Positions 32,168 to 40,760 of a DNA stretch of 40,965 nucleotides are shown here, in pieces. Numbering within the stretch: position 1 is the first letter of the stretch; each line of letters begins with the position of its first letter. Source of the DNA: an uncultured Rhodospirillales bacterium (GTDB taxonomy: Bacteria > Pseudomonadota > Alphaproteobacteria > Acetobacterales > Acetobacteraceae); contig CAITOL010000010.1 of NCBI GenBank assembly GCA_903893975.1, forward strand, positions 1 to 40,965, written 5' to 3'. A model generated the notes under the pieces. The model did not search any database and was not told the DNA's origin. It worked only from the letters and a program-made list of their open reading frames with translations. The position numbers were made by a program, and so were the translations under genes.

Positions 32168-33559
32168 CAGGCTGCCCTTGGCGTGCACGTTGGTGCGCAG
32201 CCAGCCAACCAGCACCGACAGATCGCCCTGCGCCAAAGCCGCATCCAGCCCAGGCGCGGCCTTGCGCGCCGCCGCCATCAACTGCGCAGCTGCCATGGCC
32301 CCGAGGGTGTAAGACGGAAAATAGCCGATTGCCCCGTCATACCAATGGATATCCTGCAACACGCCTTTGGCGTCGTCCGGCGGGGTAATGCCCAACAACG
32401 CCTGCAGCCCGTCATTCCAGGCGCCCGGCAAATCCGCCACCGCCAGATCGCCGGCAATCAGCGCCTGTTCCAGCTGAAAGCGCAGGATAACATGCGCCGG
32501 ATAGGTCATTTCATCGGCATCAACCCGAATGAAGCCGCGCGCGATATGCCGGGTCAGCCGGCCGAGATTTTCCGGCGCATAGCGGTCTGCCGCCCCGCCA
32601 TAGGTTTGCAGCAACTGCCCCCCGAGCCAGCCAAGGTAGGCATCGGACCGGCAGGCCTGCATTTCGACGATCAACGACTGGCTTTCATGCGCCGCCATGC
32701 CCGCCGCCTCCCCCACCGGCTGGCGGGCAAAGCTTTGCGGCAGCCCGCGCTCATACAGCGCATGCCCGGTTTCATGCAGCACCCCCATCACCGACGGGGC
32801 AAAATCATGCTCGTAATAGCGTGTGGTAATGCGCACATCGGTCGGCGTACCGCCGCAAAACGGGTGGGTGGAACGGTCGAGCCGGGAATGCGCATCCTCC
32901 AACCCGGCTGCCCGCGACAGGCGGCGGCACAACGCCTCGGTCGCGGCGGGCGGAAACGGGCCTTCGGGCGGGATGGCGTCGCCACGCCGGGCCTGCATTT
33001 CCTCGGCACGCGGCAGCGCCTCGTGCAGGAATTTGGCATAATCGGCGAAAATCGGCGCCACATCCTGCGCCCCGATGCCGCGCTGATAGCCATCCATCAA
33101 CGCGTCATAGGGCGACAGGTTCAGCGCCGGCGACAGCGCCGCCGCCTGCTCGCGCACCAGCTTCACCACCTCGGTCAGCTGCGGCCGCACCGCGGCGAAA
33201 TCGGCATTGGCGCGCGCGCCACGCCACACCTGTTCGCACGCCGCATTGGCGCGGCTCTGCGCTTCCACCAGATCCGCCGGCACCGCCGTCGCCCGGCGAT
33301 GGGCATGGCGCATCAGGCCGAGATTGGCCTCATGCCACGGATCGGCCGGCGGCTGCGCGGCATCGAGGTCGTCGGCCATCGCCGGGGCGGTCAGCATTTC
33401 ATGCGACAGCCCGGCCAGCACCGCCAGTTGGTCGCCACGCGCCGCACCACCGCCGGCCGGCATCATCGTCGCACTATCCCACCCCAGCACGGCGGAGGCC
33501 TCACCCAGGGTCGCGATGCGGGTAAAGCGGGCTTGCAGGCGGGCATAGGCGTCGTTCAT
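32072..33559 (-). CDS. M32-family carboxypeptidase (Taq carboxypeptidase type)
   Basis: 495-residue zinc metallocarboxypeptidase. HETGH (262-266) gives two zinc ligands and the catalytic Glu; E292 in AAHESQSL is the third ligand. EVLGWDSATMMP-like start (SAVLGWDSATMMPAGG) and DVRITTRYYE (241-250) are M32 signatures. Releases C-terminal residues from cytosolic peptides. It overlaps the SURF1 gene by four bases and so may be the last gene of the oxidase operon. Its 3' end overlaps the convergent glycosyltransferase gene. Confidence 0.94.
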   Translation of the reverse strand: MNDAYARLQARFTRIATLGEASAVLGWDSATMMPAGGGAARGDQLAVLAGLSHEMLTAPAMADDLDAAQPPADPWHEANLGLMRHAHRRATAVPADLVEAQSRANAACEQVWRGARANADFAAVRPQLTEVVKLVREQAAALSPALNLSPYDALMDGYQRGIGAQDVAPIFADYAKFLHEALPRAEEMQARRGDAIPPEGPFPPAATEALCRRLSRAAGLEDAHSRLDRSTHPFCGGTPTDVRITTRYYEHDFAPSVMGVLHETGHALYERGLPQSFARQPVGEAAGMAAHESQSLIVEMQACRSDAYLGWLGGQLLQTYGGAADRYAPENLGRLTRHIARGFIRVDADEMTYPAHVILRFQLEQALIAGDLAVADLPGAWNDGLQALLGITPPDDAKGVLQDIHWYDGAIGYFPSYTLGAMAAAQLMAAARKAAPGLDAALAQGDLSVLVGWLRTNVHAKGSLLGFNDLLLAATGKPLDPTDFLAHIQARYLTA

Positions 33560-34224
33560 GCGCGCAGCACCTTTCGGACATGGAGGGCGAAAATCACCAG
33601 CAGGATGAAAGCGAAGCTGAACCAGGTCAGCGCGTAGCCAAAATGGTCGTTGGCCGGGCGCGGCAGCGCACGCGCCGGGTCAGGCTGGCTGGCACCGCCG
33701 GGCGGGCCCATGGCCACCAGCACATACGGCGCCACCTTGGCAAAGCTGAGCCCGGCGCCGATCGCGGTCGGGTTGAGAGTATAAAACCGGCCGGCCGCCG
33801 CATTATCGGTCGCCGCGAACCAGCCGGGCTGCTCGGCCGGGCGGATAAAGCCTTCAATCGTCGCCGGCCCCGCGGCCGGATGCGTGGCCAAGCCGGGCAC
33901 CCAGCCCATCAGCACCACGATGGGCGCGGCATCCGCCCGCTCCAGCACGCCCAGCAACTGCGCCCCGAGCACCGGGCCTTTCGCGGTATCGCGCCCCTCC
34001 GCGCCATACAGCGCCCAGTGGTCGGCAAACTGGCCGGTCACACGGATTTTGGCAAAAGCGGGGGGTGTGTCCGGCAGGTCCACCGCCGGGCGCGCCTCGG
34101 CCAAGGCGATCTGGTCCAGCAAGCCCTGCTTCCAGGCGAGCCGCTGCAACTGCCAAAACCCCAGCGACAGCAGAATCACCAGCATCACCAGCGTGGTCAG
34201 CGCCGGCCAGATCAGTCGCTTCAA
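33556..34224 (-). CDS. SURF1 family cytochrome oxidase assembly protein
   Basis: 222 residues with the SURF1 plan: N-terminal membrane helix (about 5-27, LSLGFWQLQRLAWKQGLLD follows), periplasmic domain with RVTGQFADHWALYGA, and a C-terminal helix near 198-218 (YALTWFSFAFILLVIF). SURF1 helps place heme a in subunit I of aa3 oxidases. It overlaps DUF983 upstream by four bases and the carboxypeptidase downstream by four. Confidence 0.93.
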   Translation of the reverse strand: MKRLIWPALTTLVMLVILLSLGFWQLQRLAWKQGLLDQIALAEARPAVDLPDTPPAFAKIRVTGQFADHWALYGAEGRDTAKGPVLGAQLLGVLERADAAPIVVLMGWVPGLATHPAAGPATIEGFIRPAEQPGWFAATDNAAAGRFYTLNPTAIGAGLSFAKVAPYVLVAMGPPGGASQPDPARALPRPANDHFGYALTWFSFAFILLVIFALHVRKVLRA

Positions 34225-34580
34225 AGGCCCATCTCAGAGGCGCGATGGCGGAATTGCTGGGCGATCAGCCCGGCTTTCAGCGGCCGCATAATCAGCAGCG
34301 CGAGCGGGATGGTCACGATGGGCCATAGCACGGCATGCACCCAAAGCGGCGGCTCGAACTTCAGTTCCACCATCACCGCCAAACCGACGACGATGGCGCC
34401 AAGCAGCATAATCACCAAAGCTGCCGGGCCATCGCCGGAATCATGTGCCCGTAAATCCAGCCCACAATGCGGGCAGGCCGGCCGGACCGTCAGTATCCCT
34501 TGGTAGAGCTTCCCCACACCGCAGCGCGGACAGCGGCAGGCCAACGCGGCCTGCCACCAGATCACCGGGGTGTGCGGCAT
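34221..34580 (-). CDS. DUF983 family zinc-ribbon membrane protein
   Basis: 119 residues: N-terminal zinc ribbon from paired CPRCG and CPHCG motifs (residues about 17-21 and 36-40), then two membrane helices (about 55-75 and 80-100). DUF983 is a constant neighbour of ctaE and SURF1 in alphaproteobacteria, suggesting a role in oxidase assembly, still unproven. It starts nine bases after ctaE. Confidence 0.9.
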   Translation of the reverse strand: MPHTPVIWWQAALACRCPRCGVGKLYQGILTVRPACPHCGLDLRAHDSGDGPAALVIMLLGAIVVGLAVMVELKFEPPLWVHAVLWPIVTIPLALLIMRPLKAGLIAQQFRHRASEMGL

Positions 34581-34589
34581 CGACTGGCG

Positions 34590-35441
34590 TTATTCGCCAA
34601 CGATCACGCCGTGGCCCCACCAATAAACGCAGATGAACAGGAACAGCCATACCACGTCGACGAAATGCCAGTACCACGCCGCCGCCTCGAAGCCGAAATG
34701 GCGCTGCGGGGTGAACTGCCCGGCGCTGGCGCGCAGGGTGCAGACCAGCAGGAACAGCGTGCCGATGATCACGTGGAAGCCGTGGAACCCGGTCGCCAGG
34801 AAGAATGTGGAGGAATAGATGCCACCGCCGGCAAACTTGAACGGCGCTTCGGAATATTCAATCGCCTGCAAGGTGGTGAAGCTCAGCCCCAGCAGCACCG
34901 TCAGCACCAGACCCCACACGGCGGCGGATTTCTTGCCCTCGATGATGCTGTGATGCGCCCAGGTCACCGTGGTGCCGGACAGCAGCAGGATCATGGTGTT
35001 GAGGAACGGCAGGTGGAACGGGTCGAAGGTCAGCGTGCCCGCCGGCGGCCAGGTCGGGTTTTCCACCCCGAGCACGTGCTCCGGGAACAGGGCGTAGTGG
35101 AAGAACGCCCAGAAGAACGCCACGAAGAACATCACTTCGGACGAGATGAAGAACATCATGCCATAGCGCAGGCCGAGGCGAACCACCGGGCTATGCAGGC
35201 CCGCCGTCCGGCTTTCCCGCAGCACGTCGCGCCACCAGAAGAACATCGTGGCCAACACCACCACCAGGCCGGCAATCAGCGGCAGGTAGTTGTGGTAGTG
35301 CGAGGCAATCACGATGCCGAACAGCGTCAACCCGCCACCCAGCGCGCCGGTCAGCGGCCACGGGCTCGGGTCAACCAGGTGATAGGGCTGCTTCAAGCCC
35401 GAATTCGTAATCGCCGAAGCGCCGTGCGTATCGCTGCTCAT
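34590..35441 (-). CDS. ctaE: Cytochrome c oxidase subunit III (aa3 type)
   Basis: 283 residues, seven membrane helices, starting with a short polar segment and KQPYHLVDPSPWPLTGA, a typical subunit III N-terminus. SSEVMFFVAFFWAFFHYALFP and GFHGFHVIIGTLFL, plus FEAAAWYWHFVDVVWLFLF near the end, are diagnostic. It is part of the oxidase complex and stabilises proton uptake into subunit I. A 115-base gap separates it from ctaG and contains a strong dyad at 35485-35510. Confidence 0.96.
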   Translation of the reverse strand: MSSDTHGASAITNSGLKQPYHLVDPSPWPLTGALGGGLTLFGIVIASHYHNYLPLIAGLVVVLATMFFWWRDVLRESRTAGLHSPVVRLGLRYGMMFFISSEVMFFVAFFWAFFHYALFPEHVLGVENPTWPPAGTLTFDPFHLPFLNTMILLLSGTTVTWAHHSIIEGKKSAAVWGLVLTVLLGLSFTTLQAIEYSEAPFKFAGGGIYSSTFFLATGFHGFHVIIGTLFLLVCTLRASAGQFTPQRHFGFEAAAWYWHFVDVVWLFLFICVYWWGHGVIVGE

Positions 35442-35484
35442 GCCATGTCCATCCGAGTAAGAAACCGCGTCTTAGCTATTACAC

Positions 35485-35510
35485 GGCTGCGATCACGCGT
35501 GAAAGCAGCC
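35485..35510. promoter_or_regulatory. 26-base dyad between ctaG and ctaE
   Basis: Outer arms GGCTGC (35485-35490) and GCAGCC (35505-35510) flank a perfect 10-base palindrome TCACGCGTGA (35493-35502), with two mismatched bases on each side. It lies 44 bases before the ctaE start. It could be a regulator site or, as RNA, a hairpin adjusting ctaE expression. Confidence 0.5.
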
Positions 35511-35556
35511 ATTGCAGGGTCGAGGGGCGCTGCCCAGTGCAACACTGTGCCGCCCA

Positions 35557-36162
35557 TTATTGCACCACTGGCCCGACATGCGGGCCGGCCTTGGCCAAGG
35601 CGCCGGATCGGGCCGCATCGTCCACCGAGCGGAAAAAGGTATAGGACAAGGTCACCGTGTCCACATCCGCCGTGTTCGGGTCGGTCCGGATTGCCGGATC
35701 GACCCAATAACTCAACGGGAACTGCATATCCTGCCCCGCGGCGAGGGTCTGCTCGTTAAAGCAGAAACACGCCGTTTTATGGAAATACTTGGCCGCCTTA
35801 TCCGGCGTGACCGTGTAGACCGCAACGCCGGTCACCGTCGCCGCGCTGTCATTGCGTGCGGTGTAGAACGCAGCCTGTTCCTCGCCGAGATGCAATTTCG
35901 TTTCCGCCTGCACCGGCGCGAAGGTCCAAGGCAGCCCCGGATTGGTATTGGCGTCAAAGCGCACGGTAATCATCGCCGCCGCCACGCCCGGGCTGTCCGC
36001 CGGGCCAATCTTCGGCGTGCCGCCATAGCCGGTGGCCTCGCAAAACACGCGGTAGAGCGGGATGGCCGCGAACGACATGCCGACCATGCCGCCGATCACG
36101 CCAGCCAGCCCCAGCGCCATCAGCCCGTTGCGCGGCCCGCGCGATGTCGGTCGCGGGCTCAA
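35557..36162 (-). CDS. ctaG: Cytochrome c oxidase assembly protein CtaG/Cox11
   Basis: 201 residues: a single N-terminal membrane helix (about 15-37) and a periplasmic copper-binding domain. The paired cysteines C132 and C134 in CFCF, plus C41, are the copper ligands used to deliver CuB to subunit I. The start is TTG at 36162, whose TTGA overlaps the coxF stop; this keeps the usual N-terminal cytosolic segment, whereas the first ATG (36120) would begin in the helix. Confidence 0.94.
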   Translation of the reverse strand: MSPRPTSRGPRNGLMALGLAGVIGGMVGMSFAAIPLYRVFCEATGYGGTPKIGPADSPGVAAAMITVRFDANTNPGLPWTFAPVQAETKLHLGEEQAAFYTARNDSAATVTGVAVYTVTPDKAAKYFHKTACFCFNEQTLAAGQDMQFPLSYWVDPAIRTDPNTADVDTVTLSYTFFRSVDDAARSGALAKAGPHVGPVVQ

Positions 36163-36308
36163 CTATGCCTCATCTTCACAATGGCGATCGCGTAAAACAA
36201 CGCCGCCAGCGCCGCCAGCACCGCGAACATCGCCCAATTGCGGCCACGGCGGCGTCGTGCCACCAGGTCGGATTCGGCCACGGTCAGGTGGGTTTCGGGG
36301 TCGGTCAT
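36159..36308 (-). CDS. coxF: CoxF-like small single-helix protein of the oxidase operon
   Basis: 49 residues: polar start MTDPETHLTVAESDLVARR, a basic stretch RRRGRN, then one membrane helix (about 24-43, AMFAVLAALAALFYAIAIV) and the short tail KMRHS. Size, topology and place between ctaB and ctaG match the alphaproteobacterial CoxF family, whose function is not established. It is one base after the ctaB stop, and its TGA overlaps the TTG start of ctaG, so it is embedded in the operon. Confidence 0.82.
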   Translation of the reverse strand: MTDPETHLTVAESDLVARRRRGRNWAMFAVLAALAALFYAIAIVKMRHS

Positions 36309-36309
36309 A

Positions 36310-37266
36310 TCAGCGGGCGAAATGGTCAACGGCCAGCGCCGCGAACAACAAGAACAGATACAGAATGGAGAACTTGAACGCCGCCCGCGCCGGTGCGTCG
36401 TTGGTCAGGCTCACGCCCGCCGCATCCTGCCGGTCGCGCGCCACGCGGATCACATGCACCAGGAACCCGGCGCCCAGCACCACCGCGGTCAGGCCATAAA
36501 TCATCCCGGTCAGGTGCAGCACCCAAGGCTGCACGGTCAGCGGCAGCAGCAGCAAGGTGTAGAGCACGATCTGGCGGCGGGTTTCCCGCGCCCCCTTCAC
36601 CACCGGCAGCATCGGCACCCCGGCGCGCGCGTAATCGCTGTGCGCGAACAGGGCCAAAGACCAGAAATGCGGCGGGGTCCAGATAAACACGATGGCGAAC
36701 AGCAGCACCGGCATCACATCCAGCCCGCCAGTTACGGCCGCCCAGCCGATCAACGGCGGAAACGCTCCGGCCGCCCCACCGATGACGATGTTCTGCGGCG
36801 TGCGGCGCTTCAACCACATGGTGTAGATGAACACATAAAACCCGATCGACCCGGCCAACGCCAGGGCGGCGAACACATTCGTCGCCAAGCCCATGATGAT
36901 GACCGAACCAATCGCCAGGGCAACACCAAATCCGAGCGCTTCCCCCGGGGCAATGCGGCCACCAGGGATCGGGCGATTGACGGTGCGTCGCATCACCGCA
37001 TCGATATCGCGGTCGTACCACATGTTGATGGCACCCGACGCGCCAGCCGCCACCGCAATGCACAGCACAGCGGTAAAGGCCAGAACCGGGTTCAGATGCC
37101 CCGGCGCCACCAGCATGCCCATCCAACCGGTGAACACCACAAGGGTCATCACCCGCGGCTTGAGCAATGCCAGCCAGTCGGCAGCCGAAGAACTGCCGAT
37201 CAACGAAGATTGGGAGGGCATTGCGCCCTCCCGACCTTCTTGCAGCGTGGATGCGGTTTCGCTCAT
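36310..37266 (-). CDS. ctaB: Protoheme IX farnesyltransferase (heme O synthase)
   Basis: 318-residue UbiA-family membrane enzyme that farnesylates heme B to heme O, the precursor of heme A. The prenyl-diphosphate motif NMWYDRDIDAVMRRTVNRP is at 81-99; LLKPRVMTLVVFTG begins helix 1 and FIWTPPHFWSLA is the second conserved loop. The ATG at 37266 starts four bases after ctaD; longer frames run into ctaD and were rejected. Confidence 0.95.
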   Translation of the reverse strand: MSETASTLQEGREGAMPSQSSLIGSSSAADWLALLKPRVMTLVVFTGWMGMLVAPGHLNPVLAFTAVLCIAVAAGASGAINMWYDRDIDAVMRRTVNRPIPGGRIAPGEALGFGVALAIGSVIIMGLATNVFAALALAGSIGFYVFIYTMWLKRRTPQNIVIGGAAGAFPPLIGWAAVTGGLDVMPVLLFAIVFIWTPPHFWSLALFAHSDYARAGVPMLPVVKGARETRRQIVLYTLLLLPLTVQPWVLHLTGMIYGLTAVVLGAGFLVHVIRVARDRQDAAGVSLTNDAPARAAFKFSILYLFLLFAALAVDHFAR

Positions 37267-37270
37267 GCGC

Positions 37271-38890
37271 TCAGCGGATCCGCGGCAGTTCCTCGAAGGT
37301 ATGGAACGCGGGCGGGGAGCCCAGGGTCCATTCCAACGTGGTCGCGCCTTCGCCCCAGTAATTGTCCGCCAGCTTCTGCTTCGAGGTGAAGGTCTTGAAG
37401 CAGATGTAGAAGAACAGCAGGAACGCAGCGCCGGCAATATAGGCACCGATGGTCGCCACATGGTTCCAGCCCGCAAACGCATCCGGATAATCCGGGTAGC
37501 GGCGCGGCATGCCGGCGAGGCCGAGGAAGTGCATCGGGAAGAAGGTCAGGTTCACGCCGATGAACGTCATCCAGAAGTGCAGCTTGGCCAGACCTTCCGG
37601 ATACTGATGCCCGCTCATCTTGCCGATCCAGTAGTAGAACCCGGCAAAGATGGAGAACACCGCGCCCAGCGACAGCACGTAGTGGAAATGCGCCACCACG
37701 TAGTAGCTGTTGTGCAAGGTCTGATCGAGACCGGCATTGGACAGCACCACGCCGGTCACGCCGCCGACGGTGAACAGGAAGATGAAGCCGATCGCCCACA
37801 GCATCGGGACTTCGAAGCGGATCGAGCCGCCCCACATCGTGCCAATCCAGGAGAAGATCTTAATGCCGGTCGGCACCGCAATCACCATCGTCGCCAGCAT
37901 AAAATAGGCGCGGGTATCAACTTCCATGCCCGAGACGAACATGTGATGCGCCCACACCACGAAGCCAACCACGCCGATTGCGACCATGGCGTAGGCCATG
38001 CCGAGATAACCGAAAATCGGCTTGCGGCTGAAGGTCGAAATGATGTGGCTGACGATGCCGAAGCCCGGCAGGATCATGATGTAAACTTCGGGGTGGCCGA
38101 AGAACCAGAACAGATGCTGGAACAGCACCGGATCGCCGCCGCCCGCCACTTCGAAGAACGAGGTGCCGAAGTTACGGTCGGTGATCACCATGGTGATCGC
38201 ACCGGCAAGCACCGGCACCGACAGCAGCAGCAGGAACGCCGTCACCAACATCGACCACACGAACAACGGCATCTTGTGCAGGGTCATGCCCGGCGCACGC
38301 ATGTTGAAGATCGTGGTGATGAAGTTGATCGCGCCCAGCAGCGACGAAATACCCGCCAGATGCAGCGCGAACAGCACGAAGTCCATCGCCGGGCCCGGCT
38401 GATAGGTCGCGTTGGACAGCGGCACATACAGCGTCCAGCCCGGGCCGGCGCCATCGCCGACGAACTGGCCGGCCATGATCAACGCATAGGCCGGAACCAA
38501 CAGCCAGAAGCTGATGTTGTTCAGGCGCGGGAAGGCCATGTCGGGCGCACCGATCATGATCGGCACGAACCAGTTGCCGAAGCCACCGATCAAAGCCGGC
38601 ATGACCGAGAAGAAGATCATCAGCAGGCCGTGCGAGGTCACCAGCGCGTTCCAGGCCTGACCGGACGCGATGATGTGGTTACCCGGCGCATCGAGCTGGG
38701 CCCGCATGATCATCGAGAAGATGCCGCCGGTGAGACCGCCGACCGCCGCGAAGATCAGATATAGCGTGCCGATGTCCTTGTGGTTGGTGCTGCAGAACCA
38801 ACGCGCAAAGAAACCGGGCTTGTGGTCGTGATGGTCGTGGCCGTGGGCGTCATGTCCCGTTCCACCCGCGACATCGGAATGCGTGCTCAT
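37271..38890 (-). CDS. ctaD: Cytochrome c oxidase subunit I (aa3 type, A1 family)
   Basis: 539-residue catalytic subunit with 12 helices reducing O2 at the heme a3-CuB centre and pumping protons. [14 protein letters not shown] starts the core; H87 in TSHGLLM is a heme a ligand; GHPEVY (265-270) holds the CuB His, the D-channel Glu and the cross-linked Tyr, placing it in the A1 group; [14 protein letters not shown] holds the K-channel Lys. A His-rich tail (about 13-24, seven His in twelve residues) precedes the core. The ATG at 38890 has AAGGAG eight bases upstream. Confidence 0.97.
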   Translation of the reverse strand: MSTHSDVAGGTGHDAHGHDHHDHKPGFFARWFCSTNHKDIGTLYLIFAAVGGLTGGIFSMIMRAQLDAPGNHIIASGQAWNALVTSHGLLMIFFSVMPALIGGFGNWFVPIMIGAPDMAFPRLNNISFWLLVPAYALIMAGQFVGDGAGPGWTLYVPLSNATYQPGPAMDFVLFALHLAGISSLLGAINFITTIFNMRAPGMTLHKMPLFVWSMLVTAFLLLLSVPVLAGAITMVITDRNFGTSFFEVAGGGDPVLFQHLFWFFGHPEVYIMILPGFGIVSHIISTFSRKPIFGYLGMAYAMVAIGVVGFVVWAHHMFVSGMEVDTRAYFMLATMVIAVPTGIKIFSWIGTMWGGSIRFEVPMLWAIGFIFLFTVGGVTGVVLSNAGLDQTLHNSYYVVAHFHYVLSLGAVFSIFAGFYYWIGKMSGHQYPEGLAKLHFWMTFIGVNLTFFPMHFLGLAGMPRRYPDYPDAFAGWNHVATIGAYIAGAAFLLFFYICFKTFTSKQKLADNYWGEGATTLEWTLGSPPAFHTFEELPRIR

Positions 38891-38912
38891 CGAAGTAACT
38901 CCTTGCCGCGGA

Positions 38913-39764
38913 TCAGGGCTGGATCGCTGCGAAGCGGTTGGCGTCGGGCGCCGGGTTGGCGGCGAACTTCTTCTTCGCATCCACCAGCCAGGCAGCATAT
39001 TCAGCTTCCGTCACCGCGTGGATGGCGATCGGCATGGCGCTGTGGTTGTTGCCACAAATCTGGTTGCACTCGCCATAATACACGCCCGGACGATCGACCC
39101 GGAACCAGGTTTCGATCGTGCGGCCCGGAATGGCATAACGCTGCACGCCCAGGCTCGGTACATAGAAGCTGTGGATCACATCGGCGCTGGTGGTCAGCAC
39201 GCGCACATTCTTGCCCACCGGCACAACAACCTGGTTATCCACATCCAGCAGGCGCAGCTGGCCCGGCTTCAACTGATCGGCGGCGACGACATACGAACTA
39301 AAGTTCAGCCCGCCCGCATCCGGATAGGTGTATTCCCAATACCACTGATGCGCCGTGACCTTCACGGTCAGGTCAGCGGCCTGGGTCCGATCCTCGAAAT
39401 ACACCAGGCGGAAGCTCGGAATGGCAATCGCCACCAGGATCAGCACCGGGATCAGCGTCCACGCCACTTCAAGCAGCGTGTTATGGCTGGTCTGGCTCGG
39501 GTTCGGGTTACGCTTGGCGCTGTAGCGATAGCAAACCCAGGCCAACAGACCGGCCACGAAAATGGTGATAATCGTGATGATCCAAAGCACTAAGGTGTGC
39601 AGGCTGTCCATACGCTCGGCCACCGGGCTGGCGGGGGTCTGAACCCACATCTGCCAGGGGTGCGGCACGTCGGCATGCGCCGTGCTGGCGAGCAACGAAG
39701 CCCCCACAGCAACGCTGGCGGCAAGGCGGGCATTCGCGGCTGAAAGCCGCCGGAGGAGGTGCAT
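38913..39764 (-). CDS. ctaC: Cytochrome c oxidase subunit II (CuA)
   Basis: 283 residues: signal peptide (about 1-31, ending AHA), helices about 55-79 and 100-121, then a periplasmic cupredoxin domain. CuA ligands H198, C233, C237, H241 and M244 are present in IHSF and [24 protein letters not shown] (140-149) is the electron-entry Trp region. Residue 235 is Gln where Glu is usual. ATG at 39764 (GGATGG upstream) is chosen; ATG at 39776 is an equal alternative. It leads the oxidase operon; an FNR-type box lies about 110 bases upstream. Confidence 0.94.
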   Translation of the reverse strand: MHLLRRLSAANARLAASVAVGASLLASTAHADVPHPWQMWVQTPASPVAERMDSLHTLVLWIITIITIFVAGLLAWVCYRYSAKRNPNPSQTSHNTLLEVAWTLIPVLILVAIAIPSFRLVYFEDRTQAADLTVKVTAHQWYWEYTYPDAGGLNFSSYVVAADQLKPGQLRLLDVDNQVVVPVGKNVRVLTTSADVIHSFYVPSLGVQRYAIPGRTIETWFRVDRPGVYYGECNQICGNNHSAMPIAIHAVTEAEYAAWLVDAKKKFAANPAPDANRFAAIQP

Positions 39765-39871
39765 CGGCCAATCCATCCTACGCAAAGGGGGCACCCATGG
39801 AAGCAGGGTGCGAAAGCGGCGGCCACGCGGTTTTCCAACCACGTGCCGTCGGTGCTGGGCTACAAGACTGC

Positions 39872-39885
39872 TTGATCAAGATCAA
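39872..39885 (-). promoter_or_regulatory. Perfect FNR/FixK-type box upstream of ctaC
   Basis: TTGAT-N4-ATCAA (39872-39876, CAAG, 39881-39885), a perfect match to the Fnr/FixK/Anr consensus, in the 211-base gap upstream of the oxidase operon and pointing to oxygen control. As the box also offers TTGATC as a -35 on the minus strand, binding could repress transcription, but no convincing -10 fixes the promoter. Confidence 0.7.
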
Positions 39886-39928
39886 GGGGGCGCAGGCACA
39901 AGGGGCGTAAATCATATGCGTTTTACCC

Positions 39929-39963
39929 GGATCGCGATCATCCCACGGCGGCATCGCATGCGA
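39929..39963. repeat. Two 10-base palindromes between the PmtA-like and ctaC genes
   Basis: GATCGCGATC (39930-39939) and TCGCATGCGA (39954-39963) are perfect palindromes 14 bases apart in the gap downstream of the PmtA-like gene and upstream of ctaC. They could be binding sites or chance in GC-rich DNA. Confidence 0.35.
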
Positions 39964-39975
39964 CGGCCCTGACGG

Positions 39976-40638
39976 TTAATTGTGCAGCTTTGCCAGGGTA
40001 AACAGGCCAAAGGGCGGCACTGCGGTCAATTGCACCGAGGCTGCGTCGGCGGGTGCGAACAGCGCATCGATGGCGAAATCCGGATGCCAGCCAAGCGCGC
40101 GAGACGCTGGCGCCATCGCCCGCTCGACCCACCAACGCGGGCCATCCTTCGCGGCAAAGTGGTTCACGAACAAAATATGCCCGCCTGGACGCACCACCCG
40201 GCGCAGTTCAGCGAGCAGCCGGCGCGGATTGGGCACGACGGAGGCGACGAACATGCCCACCGCAATATCGAACCGCCCGGCGGCGAAGCCCGTATTCTCC
40301 GCGTCAAGCTCCAACAGGTCCTCGACATTGCTGAGCCCGTCGGTCGCGACCCGGGCGCGGGCGCGGTCAAGCATGTCCACCGAAAGGTCGATCCCGGTGA
40401 TCCGCTTATCCGGCGCGTAATATGGCAGCGCCAGCCCGGTGCCCACGCCCACTTCAAGCACGCGGGTGCCCGGCAGCCGGTTCACCTCAAACGCCGCGCG
40501 CCGCCGGCCCCAGCCGGAAATGCCACCAAATACCAGATCGTAGACCGAGGCCCAGCGCCGATAGGCATTACGGACCGAGTCGGCATCTAACGCGGTATGC
40601 GGCACCAAAGGCTGCCGTGAATCCGACGCATGCGGCAT
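39976..40638 (-). CDS. PmtA-like class I SAM-dependent methyltransferase (phosphatidylethanolamine N-methyltransferase type)
   Basis: 220 residues. NAYRRWASVYDLVFGGISGWGRRRAAF (about 24-50) followed by motif I VLEVGVGTGLALPYY (60-74) and IDLSVDMLDRAR is characteristic of the Rhodobacter-type PmtA enzymes that methylate phosphatidylethanolamine to phosphatidylcholine; VVRPGGHILFVNHF is motif III. A generic methyltransferase is the alternative. It lies downstream of gcrA on the same strand with a terminator-like hairpin between. GANTC sites cluster around its start. Confidence 0.75.
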   Translation of the reverse strand: MPHASDSRQPLVPHTALDADSVRNAYRRWASVYDLVFGGISGWGRRRAAFEVNRLPGTRVLEVGVGTGLALPYYAPDKRITGIDLSVDMLDRARARVATDGLSNVEDLLELDAENTGFAAGRFDIAVGMFVASVVPNPRRLLAELRRVVRPGGHILFVNHFAAKDGPRWWVERAMAPASRALGWHPDFAIDALFAPADAASVQLTAVPPFGLFTLAKLHN

Positions 40639-40717
40639 GGCTATTCACTCCCATCGACGCCGTCTTGAATCACGACGCAGCGACTCGGAGCCTAGAACAT
40701 CAACCTGGGTAATAGAA

Positions 40718-40749
40718 GCGGGCATCCGGCCGACCGGCCGATTGCCCGC
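40718..40749 (-). terminator. Terminator-like hairpin after gcrA
   Basis: GCGGGC (40718-40723) and GCCCGC (40744-40749) form the outer stem, with further GAT/ATC and GGCC pairing inside. On the minus strand TTCTATT follows, a T-rich though broken tract. Confidence 0.5.
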
Positions 40750-40760
40750 CCAGCGCCGCA

